Below the pieces are notes generated by a model, which worked only from the letters and a program-made list of their open reading frames with translations, was not told the origin of the DNA and did not search any database. The translations under genes were made by a program, and so were the position numbers. Positions 40,636-48,451 of a stretch of DNA of 64,000 nt are shown here, piece by piece; within the stretch, counting starts at the first letter, position 1, and every line of letters begins with the position of its first letter. The stretch covers positions 1,984,001 to 2,048,000 of the forward strand of contig JASGHM010000001.1 of the NCBI GenBank assembly GCA_047602365.1. The letters are read 5' to 3'. Origin of the DNA: Piscinibacter sp047602365 (GTDB lineage: Bacteria > Pseudomonadota > Gammaproteobacteria > Burkholderiales > Burkholderiaceae_C).

Positions 40636-41330
40636 CCTTCGCCGCGAACGGTCTGGATGAAGCGCGGCTCGGCCGGGTCGGGTTCGAGCAGCCTGCGCAG
40701 GCGCATGATGCCGGCGTCGACGGCGCGCAGCAGCGTGCCGTCGGCGCGCGGATGGGTGGCTGCGTGCAACCGCTCGCGCGAGACGGCCTTGCCGGGTCGC
40801 GCGCACAGCTCGGCGAGCAGGCTGTGTTCGACGCTGCTGAGCTGGCGCACCTCGTCGCCGCAGTGCAGGCTGCGCGTGCGCGGGTCGAAGTGGTAGTCGC
40901 CGATGCGCACCGGTGTGGCCGGCGCGGCGGGGTTCGCCGCCACGGCCGCTGCGGCGCGGCGCAGCAGCGCGCGGATGCGCGCCAGCAGTTCGCGGGCCGA
41001 GAAGGGCTTGCACTGGTAGTCGTCGGCGCCGAGCTCCAGGCCGACGACGCGGTCGACCTCGTCCCTGAGGCCGCTCAGCATGATCACCGGGAACTGATGG
41101 CCGCGGGCGCGCAGCTGCCGGCAGGCCTCCAGCCCGGACATGCCCGACAGGCCGACATCGAGCACGACCAGCCCCGGTGGCGCGACGGCGACACGCGCCA
41201 GCATCTCCTCGGCCGACGCCATGCCGCTGGCGGCCAGCCCGTGCTGCTCGAGGTAGTCGCACAGCACGCTGCGCAACTCGCGGTCGTCCTCGACGACGAA
41301 CACCTGTTGGCGTGGCGGCGGGCTGGTCAT
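40602..41330 (-). CDS. OmpR-family response regulator, convergent with its kinase
   Basis: 242-residue regulator: receiver with acidic E14-D16, phosphoacceptor D58 in LVVLDVGLSGMSG and Lys in YQCKPFSA; then an Ala-rich linker and a winged-helix domain (VRQLSSVEHSLLAELCARPG, FIQTVRGEGYMF). ATG 41330 starts the canonical QVFVVEDDREL. Such proteins control transporter or envelope genes. Convergent rather than tandem arrangement with the adjacent kinase is uncommon; the shared 34 bp encode both C-termini. Confidence 0.9.
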   Translation of the reverse strand: MTSPPPRQQVFVVEDDRELRSVLCDYLEQHGLAASGMASAEEMLARVAVAPPGLVVLDVGLSGMSGLEACRQLRARGHQFPVIMLSGLRDEVDRVVGLELGADDYQCKPFSARELLARIRALLRRAAAAVAANPAAPATPVRIGDYHFDPRTRSLHCGDEVRQLSSVEHSLLAELCARPGKAVSRERLHAATHPRADGTLLRAVDAGIMRLRRLLEPDPAEPRFIQTVRGEGYMFVPPQRAG

Positions 41331-41368
41331 GGTCGAGGGTGGCAGCAGGGTCGGATTGCCTCGATTGC

Positions 41369-41391
41369 AGCGCCGCTGCGTCAACGGCGCT
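41369..41391 (-). terminator. Hairpin between the chalcone-isomerase-like gene and the regulator
   Basis: AGCGCCG and CGGCGCT form a perfect 7-bp stem with a 9-nt loop, about 50 bp after the upstream stop. No T-tract follows, so it may be a weak or Rho-aided terminator or an operator. Confidence 0.3.
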
Positions 41392-41438
41392 TGAGCCGCT
41401 GGTGAAGAAATGTGGCTGAACATGACGCCGAAATCGCC

Positions 41439-42026
41439 TCAGGAGCGAGCGCCGAGCAGGTCGGCCTTCAGCGCGGCATCGACCGGCTCGTCGCCGAGCC
41501 AGATGCGCAGCAGCGCGGCGTAGATGCCGGCGTCGGGCTCGGGCTCGAGCAGCGGCGCGCCGTTGAGCCGCGGCACCGCGCCGTGGCCCGGCAGCCAGTC
41601 GAAGGCCAGCGTGTCGCCGCGGCGCAGCGCGCAGTCGCGCCGCGACAGCGCCGCGCCGAGGCGGGCGGCGTAGTCGGCGAAGCGCTCGCGCTGCGGGCCG
41701 CGGCTGTCCGCCGCCTTCTGCACGACCTCAATGAAGTCCTGCCCGCAGACGTCGCGCAGCAGCGTGATGACCAGTCGGCGTGGCCCATCGCTGTTCAACG
41801 GGTCGGCCGGCGCCGCTGCCCGGGCCTCGGGCAGGTACAGCGCGATGACGTAGAGCCTGAGCACCAGCGCCCGGGTGGCCACCGCCGCGCCGCTCAGGCG
41901 CAGCAGCCGGCCGCCCACCGGCGCCGTGTCGGTCAGGCGCACGCCGGCCAGGTCGGCGGCCATGGCGGCAGCCGGCGCGTACAGGGCGAGCGCCAGCGCC
42001 AGGCGAGTCCAGTGCGTCGGGTTCAT
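41439..42026 (-). CDS. Chalcone isomerase-like periplasmic protein
   Basis: 195-residue protein with a cleavable signal (cut after AAAMA, about residue 23). The mature sequence DLAGVRLTDTAPVGGRLLRLSGAAV followed by RLYVIALYLPEARAAAP fits the bacterial chalcone-isomerase-like fold (Pfam Chalcone_2), whose members usually lack flavonoid isomerase activity and may bind fatty acids. It is the last gene of a four-gene cluster with flgH and a lipoprotein. Function unknown. Confidence 0.8.
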   Translation of the reverse strand: MNPTHWTRLALALALYAPAAAMAADLAGVRLTDTAPVGGRLLRLSGAAVATRALVLRLYVIALYLPEARAAAPADPLNSDGPRRLVITLLRDVCGQDFIEVVQKAADSRGPQRERFADYAARLGAALSRRDCALRRGDTLAFDWLPGHGAVPRLNGAPLLEPEPDAGIYAALLRIWLGDEPVDAALKADLLGARS

Positions 42027-42059
42027 CGTCGGGCTCCCGCGAGAGTCGATGGCGCCGGC

Positions 42060-42752
42060 TCACCAGACGCGCAGGCTGTTGGTCAGCGCGCGCTGCAGCC
42101 AGCCGCGGCGTGTGCTGTCGGCGGTGTCGCCGCTGCCGACCGACTCGAGCCGCGCGTCGACGACGTCGGCCGAGGCGACCACGTTGCCGGCCTTGATGTC
42201 CGACGGGTTCACGATCCCCGAGAAGCGCAGCACGGTGCTGCCGTTGCTCATCGCGATGCTGCGTTCGCCGGCGACCACCAGGTTGCCGTTGGGCAGCACG
42301 TTGATCACCGTCGTCGCGATGCGGCCGTTGAAGCTGCTGTTGCTGGCCGCTTCTCCGGCGCCCTTGAACGAGTCGCTGCCGGAGGCGCTCGCGTCCAGGT
42401 TGAGCAGGCTCTTCAGCGCGCCGTTGACCGACGACGAGCTTGTCCCCGGCCCCTTCGACGCGACCTTGTTCTCCCGGCTGGTGTCGCTGTTCTGCTTGAT
42501 GCTGCCGGACAGGTTCTCGGCGATGTCGATCTTCAGCGTGTCGCCGATGTTGCGCGGCCGTCGCTCGCCGCTGAACAGGCTGGTGATCGGTGCGTTGGGC
42601 TGGAACAGCGAGCCGGTGGCGATGCGCTCGACCTGCTGCGGCGGCGGCAACGGTGCGGCGCTCAGGGGCACGGAGATCGTGCTCGGTGGTGCGCTGGCGC
42701 AGGCGGCGGCCAGGGTTGCCGGGGCCAGGCAGAGCAGGCGAAGGACGGTCAT
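42060..42752 (-). CDS. flgH: Isolated FlgH-like flagellar L-ring lipoprotein
   Basis: 230-residue lipoprotein with a lipobox near AAACASAPP. The L-ring core is complete: FQPNAPITSLFSGERRPRNIGDTLKI near the middle in parts, the Ser/Gly-rich loop, and RIATTVINVLPNGNLVVAGER and LRFSGIVNPSDI. FlgH forms the outer-membrane bushing of the flagellar rod. No other flagellar gene is nearby; the neighbours are a chalcone-isomerase-like protein, a lipoprotein and a small unknown protein. It may be a second copy with a non-flagellar role. A GGAG ribosome site precedes ATG 42752. Confidence 0.88.
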   Translation of the reverse strand: MTVLRLLCLAPATLAAACASAPPSTISVPLSAAPLPPPQQVERIATGSLFQPNAPITSLFSGERRPRNIGDTLKIDIAENLSGSIKQNSDTSRENKVASKGPGTSSSSVNGALKSLLNLDASASGSDSFKGAGEAASNSSFNGRIATTVINVLPNGNLVVAGERSIAMSNGSTVLRFSGIVNPSDIKAGNVVASADVVDARLESVGSGDTADSTRRGWLQRALTNSLRVW

Positions 42753-42768
42753 GGTGGGCTCCAGGGGT

Positions 42769-43311
42769 CTAGTTCTCGAAACCGGTGATCAGCGCGGTGA
42801 CCACCGGCGCCAGCTTCTGGCGCGTCGGCGCCCACTTGCCGGACAGCACGCCGGCACCGGCGTCGTACTCGCTGTGCGAGAGCACGCGGCCGTCGGCGCG
42901 CTGCAGCGTCAGCGCGGCGTTGCGCATGTACAGGCGCTTGTCGCTCTCGAACGGCGGCGCGTCCCAGTCGGCGTAGGCGACATAGCGCAGCCAGTGGCTG
43001 CAGGCCGCCGCGCCACTGCCCGGCGCGTAGACGCGGCTGTCGACGCGGTGGGTCTTCAGCTCGATCTGTAGCGCCGGCAGGATGTCTCCCACCGGTGCAT
43101 CGGGGTTGAACTCGATGCAGACCTCGGACACCGGCGCATGGAAGTGGTAGACGGTGTTGCTGGCCTTCGCGCCGACGCTGGACGCCGCCATCGTCGCGGC
43201 GCTGCCGGCGGCCTTCAGCAGCTCCCAGGCCGGTTGCGGCGACAGCACCGAGCAGCCGGCCAGCAGCGAGCCGAACATCGTCAGTGCGGTGAGACGCAGG
43301 GCGGCGTCCAT
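42769..43311 (-). CDS. Conserved hypothetical lipoprotein of the flgH cluster
   Basis: 180-residue protein with a lipobox ending LLAGCSVL. The body contains YHFHAPVSEVCIEFNPD and SHWLRYVAYADWDAPPF. I recall similar proteins in Comamonadaceae-type bacteria, often carrying a doubtful cell-division label that I do not adopt. It is cotranscribed: its start overlaps the upstream small gene's stop (ATGA) and it is 16 bp before flgH. A partnership with the FlgH-like protein in the outer membrane is possible but inferred. Confidence 0.7.
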   Translation of the reverse strand: MDAALRLTALTMFGSLLAGCSVLSPQPAWELLKAAGSAATMAASSVGAKASNTVYHFHAPVSEVCIEFNPDAPVGDILPALQIELKTHRVDSRVYAPGSGAAACSHWLRYVAYADWDAPPFESDKRLYMRNAALTLQRADGRVLSHSEYDAGAGVLSGKWAPTRQKLAPVVTALITGFEN

Positions 43312-43703
43312 CAGGTCGTCTCGTCGAGCGCGTTGCCGATCGCCAGACCGGCCGTGGTGGCGTAGCCGGCCAGGCTGCCGAGCAGGTCGCCGACGCCGTC
43401 GACGACGCTGCCGCCGAACTCGCCGACCGTGTCGACCGCGTCGCCGGCGGCCGAGCCGATCGTGTCGGCCGCCTGCTCGATCCCGTCCGAGACGGCGGCG
43501 AATCCGTCGCCGATCGAGTCGCCGAGCCGGCTCAGCGCATCGCTGCTGAACGTGCAGGTCGACTCGGCGGCGGCGCCGACGGCATCGGCCGCGCCGAGCA
43601 CCGTCGCGACCACCGGCCCGAAGGCCTTGGCGTTGCGCTCGTAGCTGCCGAGTTGCGTGTTGGCCGGCACATAGGCCGAAGCCAGGGAGTTGATGGAGGA
43701 CAT
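43311..43703 (-). CDS. Small Gly/Ala-rich protein of the flgH cluster
   Basis: 130-residue acidic protein without a classical signal peptide, beginning SSINSLASAY and containing a Gly-Asp-rich, helix-like repeat pattern (SIGDGF, SDGIEQAAD, GDAVDTVGEFGG, VVDGVGDLL). Only one Cys. The N-terminus is faintly like flagellar axial proteins, but I cannot support that. GGAGG before ATG 43703 is a strong ribosome site. It is the first gene of the cluster, overlapping the lipoprotein gene by 1 bp-type ATGA. Function unknown; it could be an exported or surface partner of the FlgH-like protein. Confidence 0.6.
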   Translation of the reverse strand: MSSINSLASAYVPANTQLGSYERNAKAFGPVVATVLGAADAVGAAAESTCTFSSDALSRLGDSIGDGFAAVSDGIEQAADTIGSAAGDAVDTVGEFGGSVVDGVGDLLGSLAGYATTAGLAIGNALDETT

Positions 43704-43786
43704 GGCGATCTCCGCAGTTGGGGTGAGGAGATCGTAGGAAGCGCCGCCGTCGCGGAACGGCCGAACAGCGGGCCGCGCCGGCCGGT

Positions 43787-43846
43787 GTGTGCGCCCGCGT
43801 GCGCTCGTGTGCGTTCGTGTGAGCCGGTGTGCGACGGCGTATGCCG
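43787..43846. repeat. Degenerate 10-bp tandem repeat, six units
   Basis: Units GTGTGCGCCC, GCGTGCGCTC, GTGTGCGTTC, GTGTGAGCCG, GTGTGCGACG and GCGTATGCCG share a G-G/C-GT-G/A-G core and the exact 10-bp period of a DNA helix turn. It lies in the 158-bp gap upstream of the flgH cluster and after pldA. Confidence 0.5.
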
Positions 43847-43850
43847 TCGC
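43831..43850 (-). terminator. Hairpin just after pldA
   Basis: GCGACGGC-GTAT-GCCGTCGC is a perfect 8-bp stem with a tetraloop, starting 12 bp beyond the pldA stop on the minus strand. No T-tract is seen; it may define the pldA mRNA end with Rho, or be part of the tandem repeat. Confidence 0.35.
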
Positions 43851-43861
43851 GTCTCAGCGCC

Positions 43862-44923
43862 TCAGCGCCAGCCGGCGATCGTGACGCCCAGCCCGGCCTT
43901 GTTCTGGCGCAGGTTGTAGTCGATCAGGCTCTCGCCGTAGCCGCTGAACAGCTGCAGCTGGCCGTGCAGCGCGCCGGCCAGCGGGAACACGTAGTCGATC
44001 TGCGCCGAGCCGCGCGACTGCGTGCCGCTGCGCATCGAGTGGCGCAGCTGCAGCGACAGCGCATGCTCGCCCCAGTAGCGCGCCAGGCGCAGCTCCAGGC
44101 GGCCGACGTAGTCGGAGATGTCGGGGTTGTCGTCGTCCTTGGGCGCTTCGTTGATGCGGTTCCAGCCGCGCAGTTCGGCCACCCAGTCGTCGCGCTCGAC
44201 GGCGAGGCCGCCGATCAGGCGGTTCCAGCTGCGCGACAGCGGCAGCGCACGTCCGTTGGACTGGTGGTTCAGCGACAGCGAGGCCATGCGCAGCTTCCAG
44301 CCGGGCAGCGCGATGTCCAGCGGCGCCACCAGCATCACCTCGGGCTCGTAGTTGGTCTCGCGGAACGGCCGCGAATCGGCGCCGTTGTAGAGCTGCCAGC
44401 GCGACGACTGCGTGTAGCCGCCCCACAGGCTCATCGGCGTGCCGAACACCGAGTGCGCGAACTTCGCCTTCAGGCTGATCTGGTACTTGGCCTCCACCGA
44501 CTTCAGCACCAGCGGGTCGGCGACGCCGTGCTCCGGCGACGGCGAGCCGGGGAGGCGGTTGACGCGGTCGGTCCAGGTGCCCGGCAGCAGGTAGACCGGC
44601 TTGTAGGCGCGCGGCGCGAACAGTGCGCTGCGCTGGCCGTCGAGGTCCCAGCGTGCGCCGAGCTGCGAATCGGGGTCGATGCTCGACACCGGTGTCGGCG
44701 CGGGCATCGGCGCCGCTGCCGATGCCGCGCCGCCCGGCCCTGCGGCCTCCGCCGGCGTGCTGGCGGGTTCGGTGCGGCCGTGCAGGCGGTCGTAGCAGGC
44801 CAGCCGTGCGGCGGGCTCGCTGAGCACGGTGCAGTCGGCTGCGCTGGTCTGCGCGCGGGCCGGGGTCGTCAGGCCGCCGGCCAGGCCGGCCAGCAGCATC
44901 GCGGTGCAGATCGATCGAACCAT
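43862..44923 (-). CDS. pldA: Outer-membrane phospholipase A (PldA)
   Basis: 353-residue outer-membrane beta-barrel esterase that hydrolyses phospholipids misplaced in the outer leaflet. It has a signal peptide (cut after TPARA), an N-terminal proline/alanine-rich linker, and the catalytic signature SLNHQSNGR carrying the His-Ser pair. The C-terminus ends in a barrel strand LGVTIAGWR, and SGYGESLIDYNLRQNKAG is a typical penultimate strand. The start is ATG 44923. Both neighbours are on other strands or operons. Confidence 0.93.
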   Translation of the reverse strand: MVRSICTAMLLAGLAGGLTTPARAQTSAADCTVLSEPAARLACYDRLHGRTEPASTPAEAAGPGGAASAAAPMPAPTPVSSIDPDSQLGARWDLDGQRSALFAPRAYKPVYLLPGTWTDRVNRLPGSPSPEHGVADPLVLKSVEAKYQISLKAKFAHSVFGTPMSLWGGYTQSSRWQLYNGADSRPFRETNYEPEVMLVAPLDIALPGWKLRMASLSLNHQSNGRALPLSRSWNRLIGGLAVERDDWVAELRGWNRINEAPKDDDNPDISDYVGRLELRLARYWGEHALSLQLRHSMRSGTQSRGSAQIDYVFPLAGALHGQLQLFSGYGESLIDYNLRQNKAGLGVTIAGWR

Positions 44924-45010
44924 CGCTTCGGTGTTCCTGCTCGGGCGGACAGACCCGCAGTATCCGGTACGCGCCGCGGTCTTTGCCGGCCCCGCAGAAT
45001 GTGGCGCCAG

Positions 45011-46021
45011 ATGGATTCGCTGTCCCAGATCGCACTCGGCGCCGCCGTCGGCGTGGCCACGCTGGGCCGGCGCACGCCGGTGTGGAAGGCGGCGCTGTGG
45101 GGCGCCGTGGCCGGCACGCTGCCCGACCTCGACGTGTTCATCGACCATGGCGACCCGATCCGCAACATGGTGCTGCATCGCGCCGAAAGCCACTCGCCGT
45201 TCTGGCTGACGCTGTTCTCGCTGCCCTTCGCACTGCTGGTGGCGCGGCTCGCCGGCGAAGCGGCGAACTGGCGACGTTGGTGGCTGGCGATGTGGCTGGC
45301 GCTGGTGACCCACCCGCTGCTCGACGCGATGACCGTCTACGGCACGCAGCTCGCGCTGCCGTTCTCCGACCACCCCTACGGCGTCGGCAGCGTCTTCATC
45401 ATCGACCCGCTGTACACGCTGCCGTTGCTGGCCGGTACCGGCTGGGCGCTGGCGAAGAAGGGCGGCGGGCGGTCCTTCGCCGCCAATGCGGCCGGCCTGC
45501 TGCTCAGCACCGCCTACCTCGGCTGGGGCGTGCTTGCGCAGGCGCAGGTCGAAGGTGTCGCGCGCGAGTCGCTGGCCGCGCAAGGCATCGCGGCCGAGCG
45601 GCTGCTGGTCACGCCGAGCCCGTTCAACTCGCTGCTGTGGCGCGTGGTCGCGGTGGCCGGCGACGATTACCACGAGGGCTTCCGCTCGCTGCTCGACCGC
45701 ACGCCGGCAATGCAGTTCGACCGCTTTCCGCGCGGCACCGCGCTGGCTGCCGAGCTGCCGGGCCACGACGGCCTGCGCCGCATCGCCGCCTTCAGCAAGG
45801 GCTTCTACAAGCTGCAGCAGGATGGCGAGCGTGTGCTGCTGACCGACCTGCGCATGGGCCAGGAGCCGGCCTACATCTTCACCTTCGTGATCGCCAAACG
45901 CGCCAGCGCGCCGGTGCCGCTGGCGGTGGCCGAGCAGGTCGGCGGCCGGCCCGATGTCGGCCGCGTGCTGCCCTGGCTGTGGCGGCGCGCATTCGGCGAG
46001 CCGCTGCCGCCACCACGCTGA
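45011..46021 (+). CDS. YdjM-like metal-dependent hydrolase, membrane protein
   Basis: 336-residue inner-membrane protein beginning MDSLSQIALGAAVG, the usual start of the YdjM/YbcI-like DUF457 family; an ATG at 44999 is an alternative. The N-terminal half has hydrophobic helices with conserved acids and His: LPDLDVFIDHGDP, RAESHSPFW and THPLLDAMTVYG, probably a metal site. The C-terminal half is soluble. Family members are induced by DNA damage or act on phospholipids in some cases; the substrate is unknown. Confidence 0.82.
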   Translation: MDSLSQIALGAAVGVATLGRRTPVWKAALWGAVAGTLPDLDVFIDHGDPIRNMVLHRAESHSPFWLTLFSLPFALLVARLAGEAANWRRWWLAMWLALVTHPLLDAMTVYGTQLALPFSDHPYGVGSVFIIDPLYTLPLLAGTGWALAKKGGGRSFAANAAGLLLSTAYLGWGVLAQAQVEGVARESLAAQGIAAERLLVTPSPFNSLLWRVVAVAGDDYHEGFRSLLDRTPAMQFDRFPRGTALAAELPGHDGLRRIAAFSKGFYKLQQDGERVLLTDLRMGQEPAYIFTFVIAKRASAPVPLAVAEQVGGRPDVGRVLPWLWRRAFGEPLPPPR

Positions 46022-46048
46022 CCCGTCGCCCTGGTGCAGACTCCGGCC

Positions 46049-47107
46049 ATGTCGCAGCGCCAGCAGCTTCGCTTCGTCACCTCGGCCGACGGCACGCGCA
46101 TCGCAGTGGCCTCGATCGGCAGCGGCGCACCGCTGGTGCGTGCCGCTCACTGGCTCAGCCATGTCGAGCACGACCTCGCCAGCCCGGTCTGGCGGCCCTG
46201 GCTGGAGGCGCTGTCGCGGCAGCACAGCTACATCCGCTACGACCAGCGCGGCTGCGGGCTGTCCGATGCCGACGTGCGCGACTACTCGCTGGACGCCTGG
46301 GTCGCCGACCTGGAAGCGGTGGTCGACGGCCTGGGCCTGCAGCGCTTTCCGCTGATCGGCATGTCGCAGGGCGGGGCGGTGGCGGTGGCCTATGCGGCCC
46401 GCCACCCGGAGCGGGTCTCGCAGCTGGTGCTGATCGGCGCCTATGCGCGCGGCGTGCTGCGCCGCGACCCGGACGACGCGCAACGGCTCGAGGCGGCGAC
46501 GCTGATCAACCTGATCCGCATCGGCTGGGGCAGCGACAACGACGCCTTCCGCCGGCTGTTCACCAGCCTGTTCATCCCCGGCGGCACACCCGAGCAGCAC
46601 CAGTGGTGGACCGAGCTCGAGCGGCTGACCTCGAGCGGCGAGAACGCGGCGCGCATGCTGGAGACCTTCCACCAGGTCGACGTCAGCGACCTCGCCCGCC
46701 GGCTCGACCTGCCGACGCTGGTGCTGCATGCGCACGGCGACGCCCGCGTGCCCTACGAGGAGGGACGCCGGCTGGCGGCACTGATCCCGGCGGCGCGCTT
46801 CGTCACGCTGGACAGCCGCAACCATGTGCTGCTGGCCGGCGAACCGGCCTTCGAGGTGCTGCTCGCCGAGCTGCACGCCTTCCTGTCGCCGGTCGCCGCG
46901 GCGTTCGAGTCGCTCGGCCTGACCGCTCGGAACAGTGCCGTGCTGGAGCTGCTCGCGCAGGGCCTGGACAACCACCGCATCGCCGAGCAGCTCGGCAAGG
47001 GCGAGAAGACGGTGCGCAACCAGGTCTCGGCGATCTTCACCAAGCTGGGCGTGCGCACACGCGCCGAGGCGATCGTGCGTGCACGCGAGGCCGGCGGGCC
47101 GCGCTGA
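46049..47107 (+). CDS. Alpha/beta hydrolase fused to a LuxR-type DNA-binding domain
   Basis: 352-residue two-domain protein. Residues about 1-285 form an alpha/beta hydrolase with oxyanion/nucleophile region LIGMSQGGAVAVAY, acid HGDARVPY and His in RNHVLL. Residues about 290-348 form a LuxR/FixJ-type helix-turn-helix (LTARNSAVLELLAQGLDNHRIAEQL and TVRNQVSAIFTKLGV in parts). The catalytic residues look intact, so the domain may bind or hydrolyse a ligand to control DNA binding. Known from a minority of actinobacterial and proteobacterial regulators. The target is not evident. ATG 46049 chosen over a GTG at 46034. Confidence 0.9.
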   Translation: MSQRQQLRFVTSADGTRIAVASIGSGAPLVRAAHWLSHVEHDLASPVWRPWLEALSRQHSYIRYDQRGCGLSDADVRDYSLDAWVADLEAVVDGLGLQRFPLIGMSQGGAVAVAYAARHPERVSQLVLIGAYARGVLRRDPDDAQRLEAATLINLIRIGWGSDNDAFRRLFTSLFIPGGTPEQHQWWTELERLTSSGENAARMLETFHQVDVSDLARRLDLPTLVLHAHGDARVPYEEGRRLAALIPAARFVTLDSRNHVLLAGEPAFEVLLAELHAFLSPVAAAFESLGLTARNSAVLELLAQGLDNHRIAEQLGKGEKTVRNQVSAIFTKLGVRTRAEAIVRAREAGGPR

Positions 47108-47117
47108 GGCGCCCACG

Positions 47118-47147
47118 AACGTGGGAGGGCGGGACCCCGGTCCCACG
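47118..47147 (+). terminator. Hairpin after the hydrolase-LuxR gene
   Basis: ACGTGGGA and TCCCACGT are perfect 8-bp outer arms, with an inner GGGACC-CC-GGTCCC alternative stem. It begins 10 bp after the stop. No T-run follows. Confidence 0.4.
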
Positions 47148-47252
47148 TCCTGCAGCGCGGGCGCGGCGGCTGCGGGACCGCTGCCTCATGCCGCACGGCG
47201 CGCAGCGCCGGACAGTGAGACCATCTTCACTGCGCCACTGCTGGAGCCCCCC

Positions 47253-48050
47253 ATGGCCGTCTTCGCCCTGCTCTACGGAGGGATCGTCTACACGATCTTT
47301 CTCGCCACCTTCCTCTACGCCATCGGCTTCGTCGGCAACCTGTGGGTGCCGAAGTCGATCGACCTCGGCATGCCGGCCGGCGCCGCCGGGCTGCCGCTGT
47401 CCGCTGCACTGCTGATCAACGTGCTGCTGCTCGGTGTCTTCGCGGTGCAGCACAGCGTGATGGCGCGGCCGGCCTTCAAGCGCTGGTGGACCCGCTTCGT
47501 GCCCAAGCCGGTCGAGCGCAGCACCTACGTGCTGCTGGCCAGCGCGGCGCTGATCCTGCTGTTCGCGCAGTGGCGGCCGATCGTCGCGGTGGTGTGGGAC
47601 CTGTCCGGCGGGCCGCTGGCCACCGTGCTGGCCGTGATCCACTGGAGCGGCTGGGGCATGGTGCTGCTCAGCACCTTCCTGATCGACCACTTCGAGCTGT
47701 TCGGGCTCAAGCAGGTACTGGCGCGGCTCGCCGGCCGCGAGCTGCCGGCGCCGGTGTTCCGCACGCCGCTGCTGTACCGCCGCGTGCGCCATCCGATCTA
47801 CCTCGGCTTCCTGCTCGCCTTCTGGGCCGCGCCGGTGATGACGGCGGGCCACCTGCTGTTCGCGATTGCCACCAGCGGCTACATCCTGATCGGCATCTGG
47901 TTCGAGGAGCGCGACCTGATCGTGCTGTTCGGCGAGCGCTACCGCCGCTACCGCGAGGAGGTCGGCATGCTGTGGCCACGCCTGGGCGGGCGCGCGGCCG
48001 CGAAGCAGCCCGACGCCGGCGGCAGCACCGGCCCGGCGGCGCGGCACTGA
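47253..48050 (+). CDS. mddA: Methanethiol S-methyltransferase-like membrane protein (MddA family)
   Basis: 265-residue inner-membrane methyltransferase with about five helices. The segments YAIGFVGNLWVPKSID, LGVFAVQHSVMARPAFKRWW, STFLIDHFELFGLKQV, TPLLYRRVRHPIYLGFLLAFW and GIWFEERDLIVLFGE closely fit my memory of MddA proteins, which make dimethyl sulfide from methanethiol with SAM. Similar NnrU/ICMT proteins are an alternative. It starts at ATG 47253 after GGAGCCCCCC and stands alone on its transcript, so a role in sulfur or methionine metabolism is inferred from the family alone. Confidence 0.82.
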   Translation: MAVFALLYGGIVYTIFLATFLYAIGFVGNLWVPKSIDLGMPAGAAGLPLSAALLINVLLLGVFAVQHSVMARPAFKRWWTRFVPKPVERSTYVLLASAALILLFAQWRPIVAVVWDLSGGPLATVLAVIHWSGWGMVLLSTFLIDHFELFGLKQVLARLAGRELPAPVFRTPLLYRRVRHPIYLGFLLAFWAAPVMTAGHLLFAIATSGYILIGIWFEERDLIVLFGERYRRYREEVGMLWPRLGGRAAAKQPDAGGSTGPAARH

Positions 48051-48065
48051 AGCCGGCGTGTGGCA

Positions 48066-48413
48066 TCAGGCCTGCCAGACCGCGTAACCCGCCTCGCGCA
48101 GGCCGATCGCCAGCTCGACCTCCATCTCACGCGCCGCGTCGTAGGGCATCGGGTTGTAGACCGCGTACAGCGCCGGCAGCAGGCGCAGGCCGTACTCGAA
48201 CACGAAGCGGTTGGCCTGGATGCCGGCCTTGTGGCGGTCGAAACGTTGGTCGGGGTCCAGCCCGGTCATGCCGACGTAGACGCAGCGCTTCGTGATGTCG
48301 TGGTCGGGGTTGGCGCGGCGGAAGCTGGGTTCGTTCCAGACGCGCATGTCGAGCTCGACCACGTAGACGTGGTGGCGATGGCGCGCCGGCCGGTCGGGTC
48401 TCTTCGTGGCCAC
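48066..48413 (-). CDS. GIY-YIG-like small protein
   Basis: 115-residue soluble protein containing RCVYVGMTGLDPDQRFDRHKAG, which resembles the GIY-YIG nuclease fold with the usual Tyr-Tyr-Arg positions replaced by VYVVEL and CVYVGMT. The C-terminal part NPMPYDAAREMEVELAIGLREAGYAVWQ is typical of a conserved bacterial family of unknown function. Catalytic activity is uncertain because the canonical Arg and Glu cannot both be assigned. It is convergent with mddA and divergent from the NUDIX gene. Confidence 0.7.
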   Translation of the reverse strand: MATKRPDRPARHRHHVYVVELDMRVWNEPSFRRANPDHDITKRCVYVGMTGLDPDQRFDRHKAGIQANRFVFEYGLRLLPALYAVYNPMPYDAAREMEVELAIGLREAGYAVWQA

Positions 48414-48451
48414 GGGAAGGCGTTGGTTGCCGGAGCTCTATGCTATGCGCC

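Noticed and set aside
43862..47146. Minus-strand frame joining pldA to sequence antisense to the downstream plus genes
   Set aside because: Only the pldA part (to ATG 44923) resembles a protein family; the rest is opposite two well supported plus-strand genes.
5096..47147. Intrinsic terminators at several GC hairpins
   Set aside because: None of the hairpins seen is followed by a T-tract, so they are reported only as low-confidence or as other structures.
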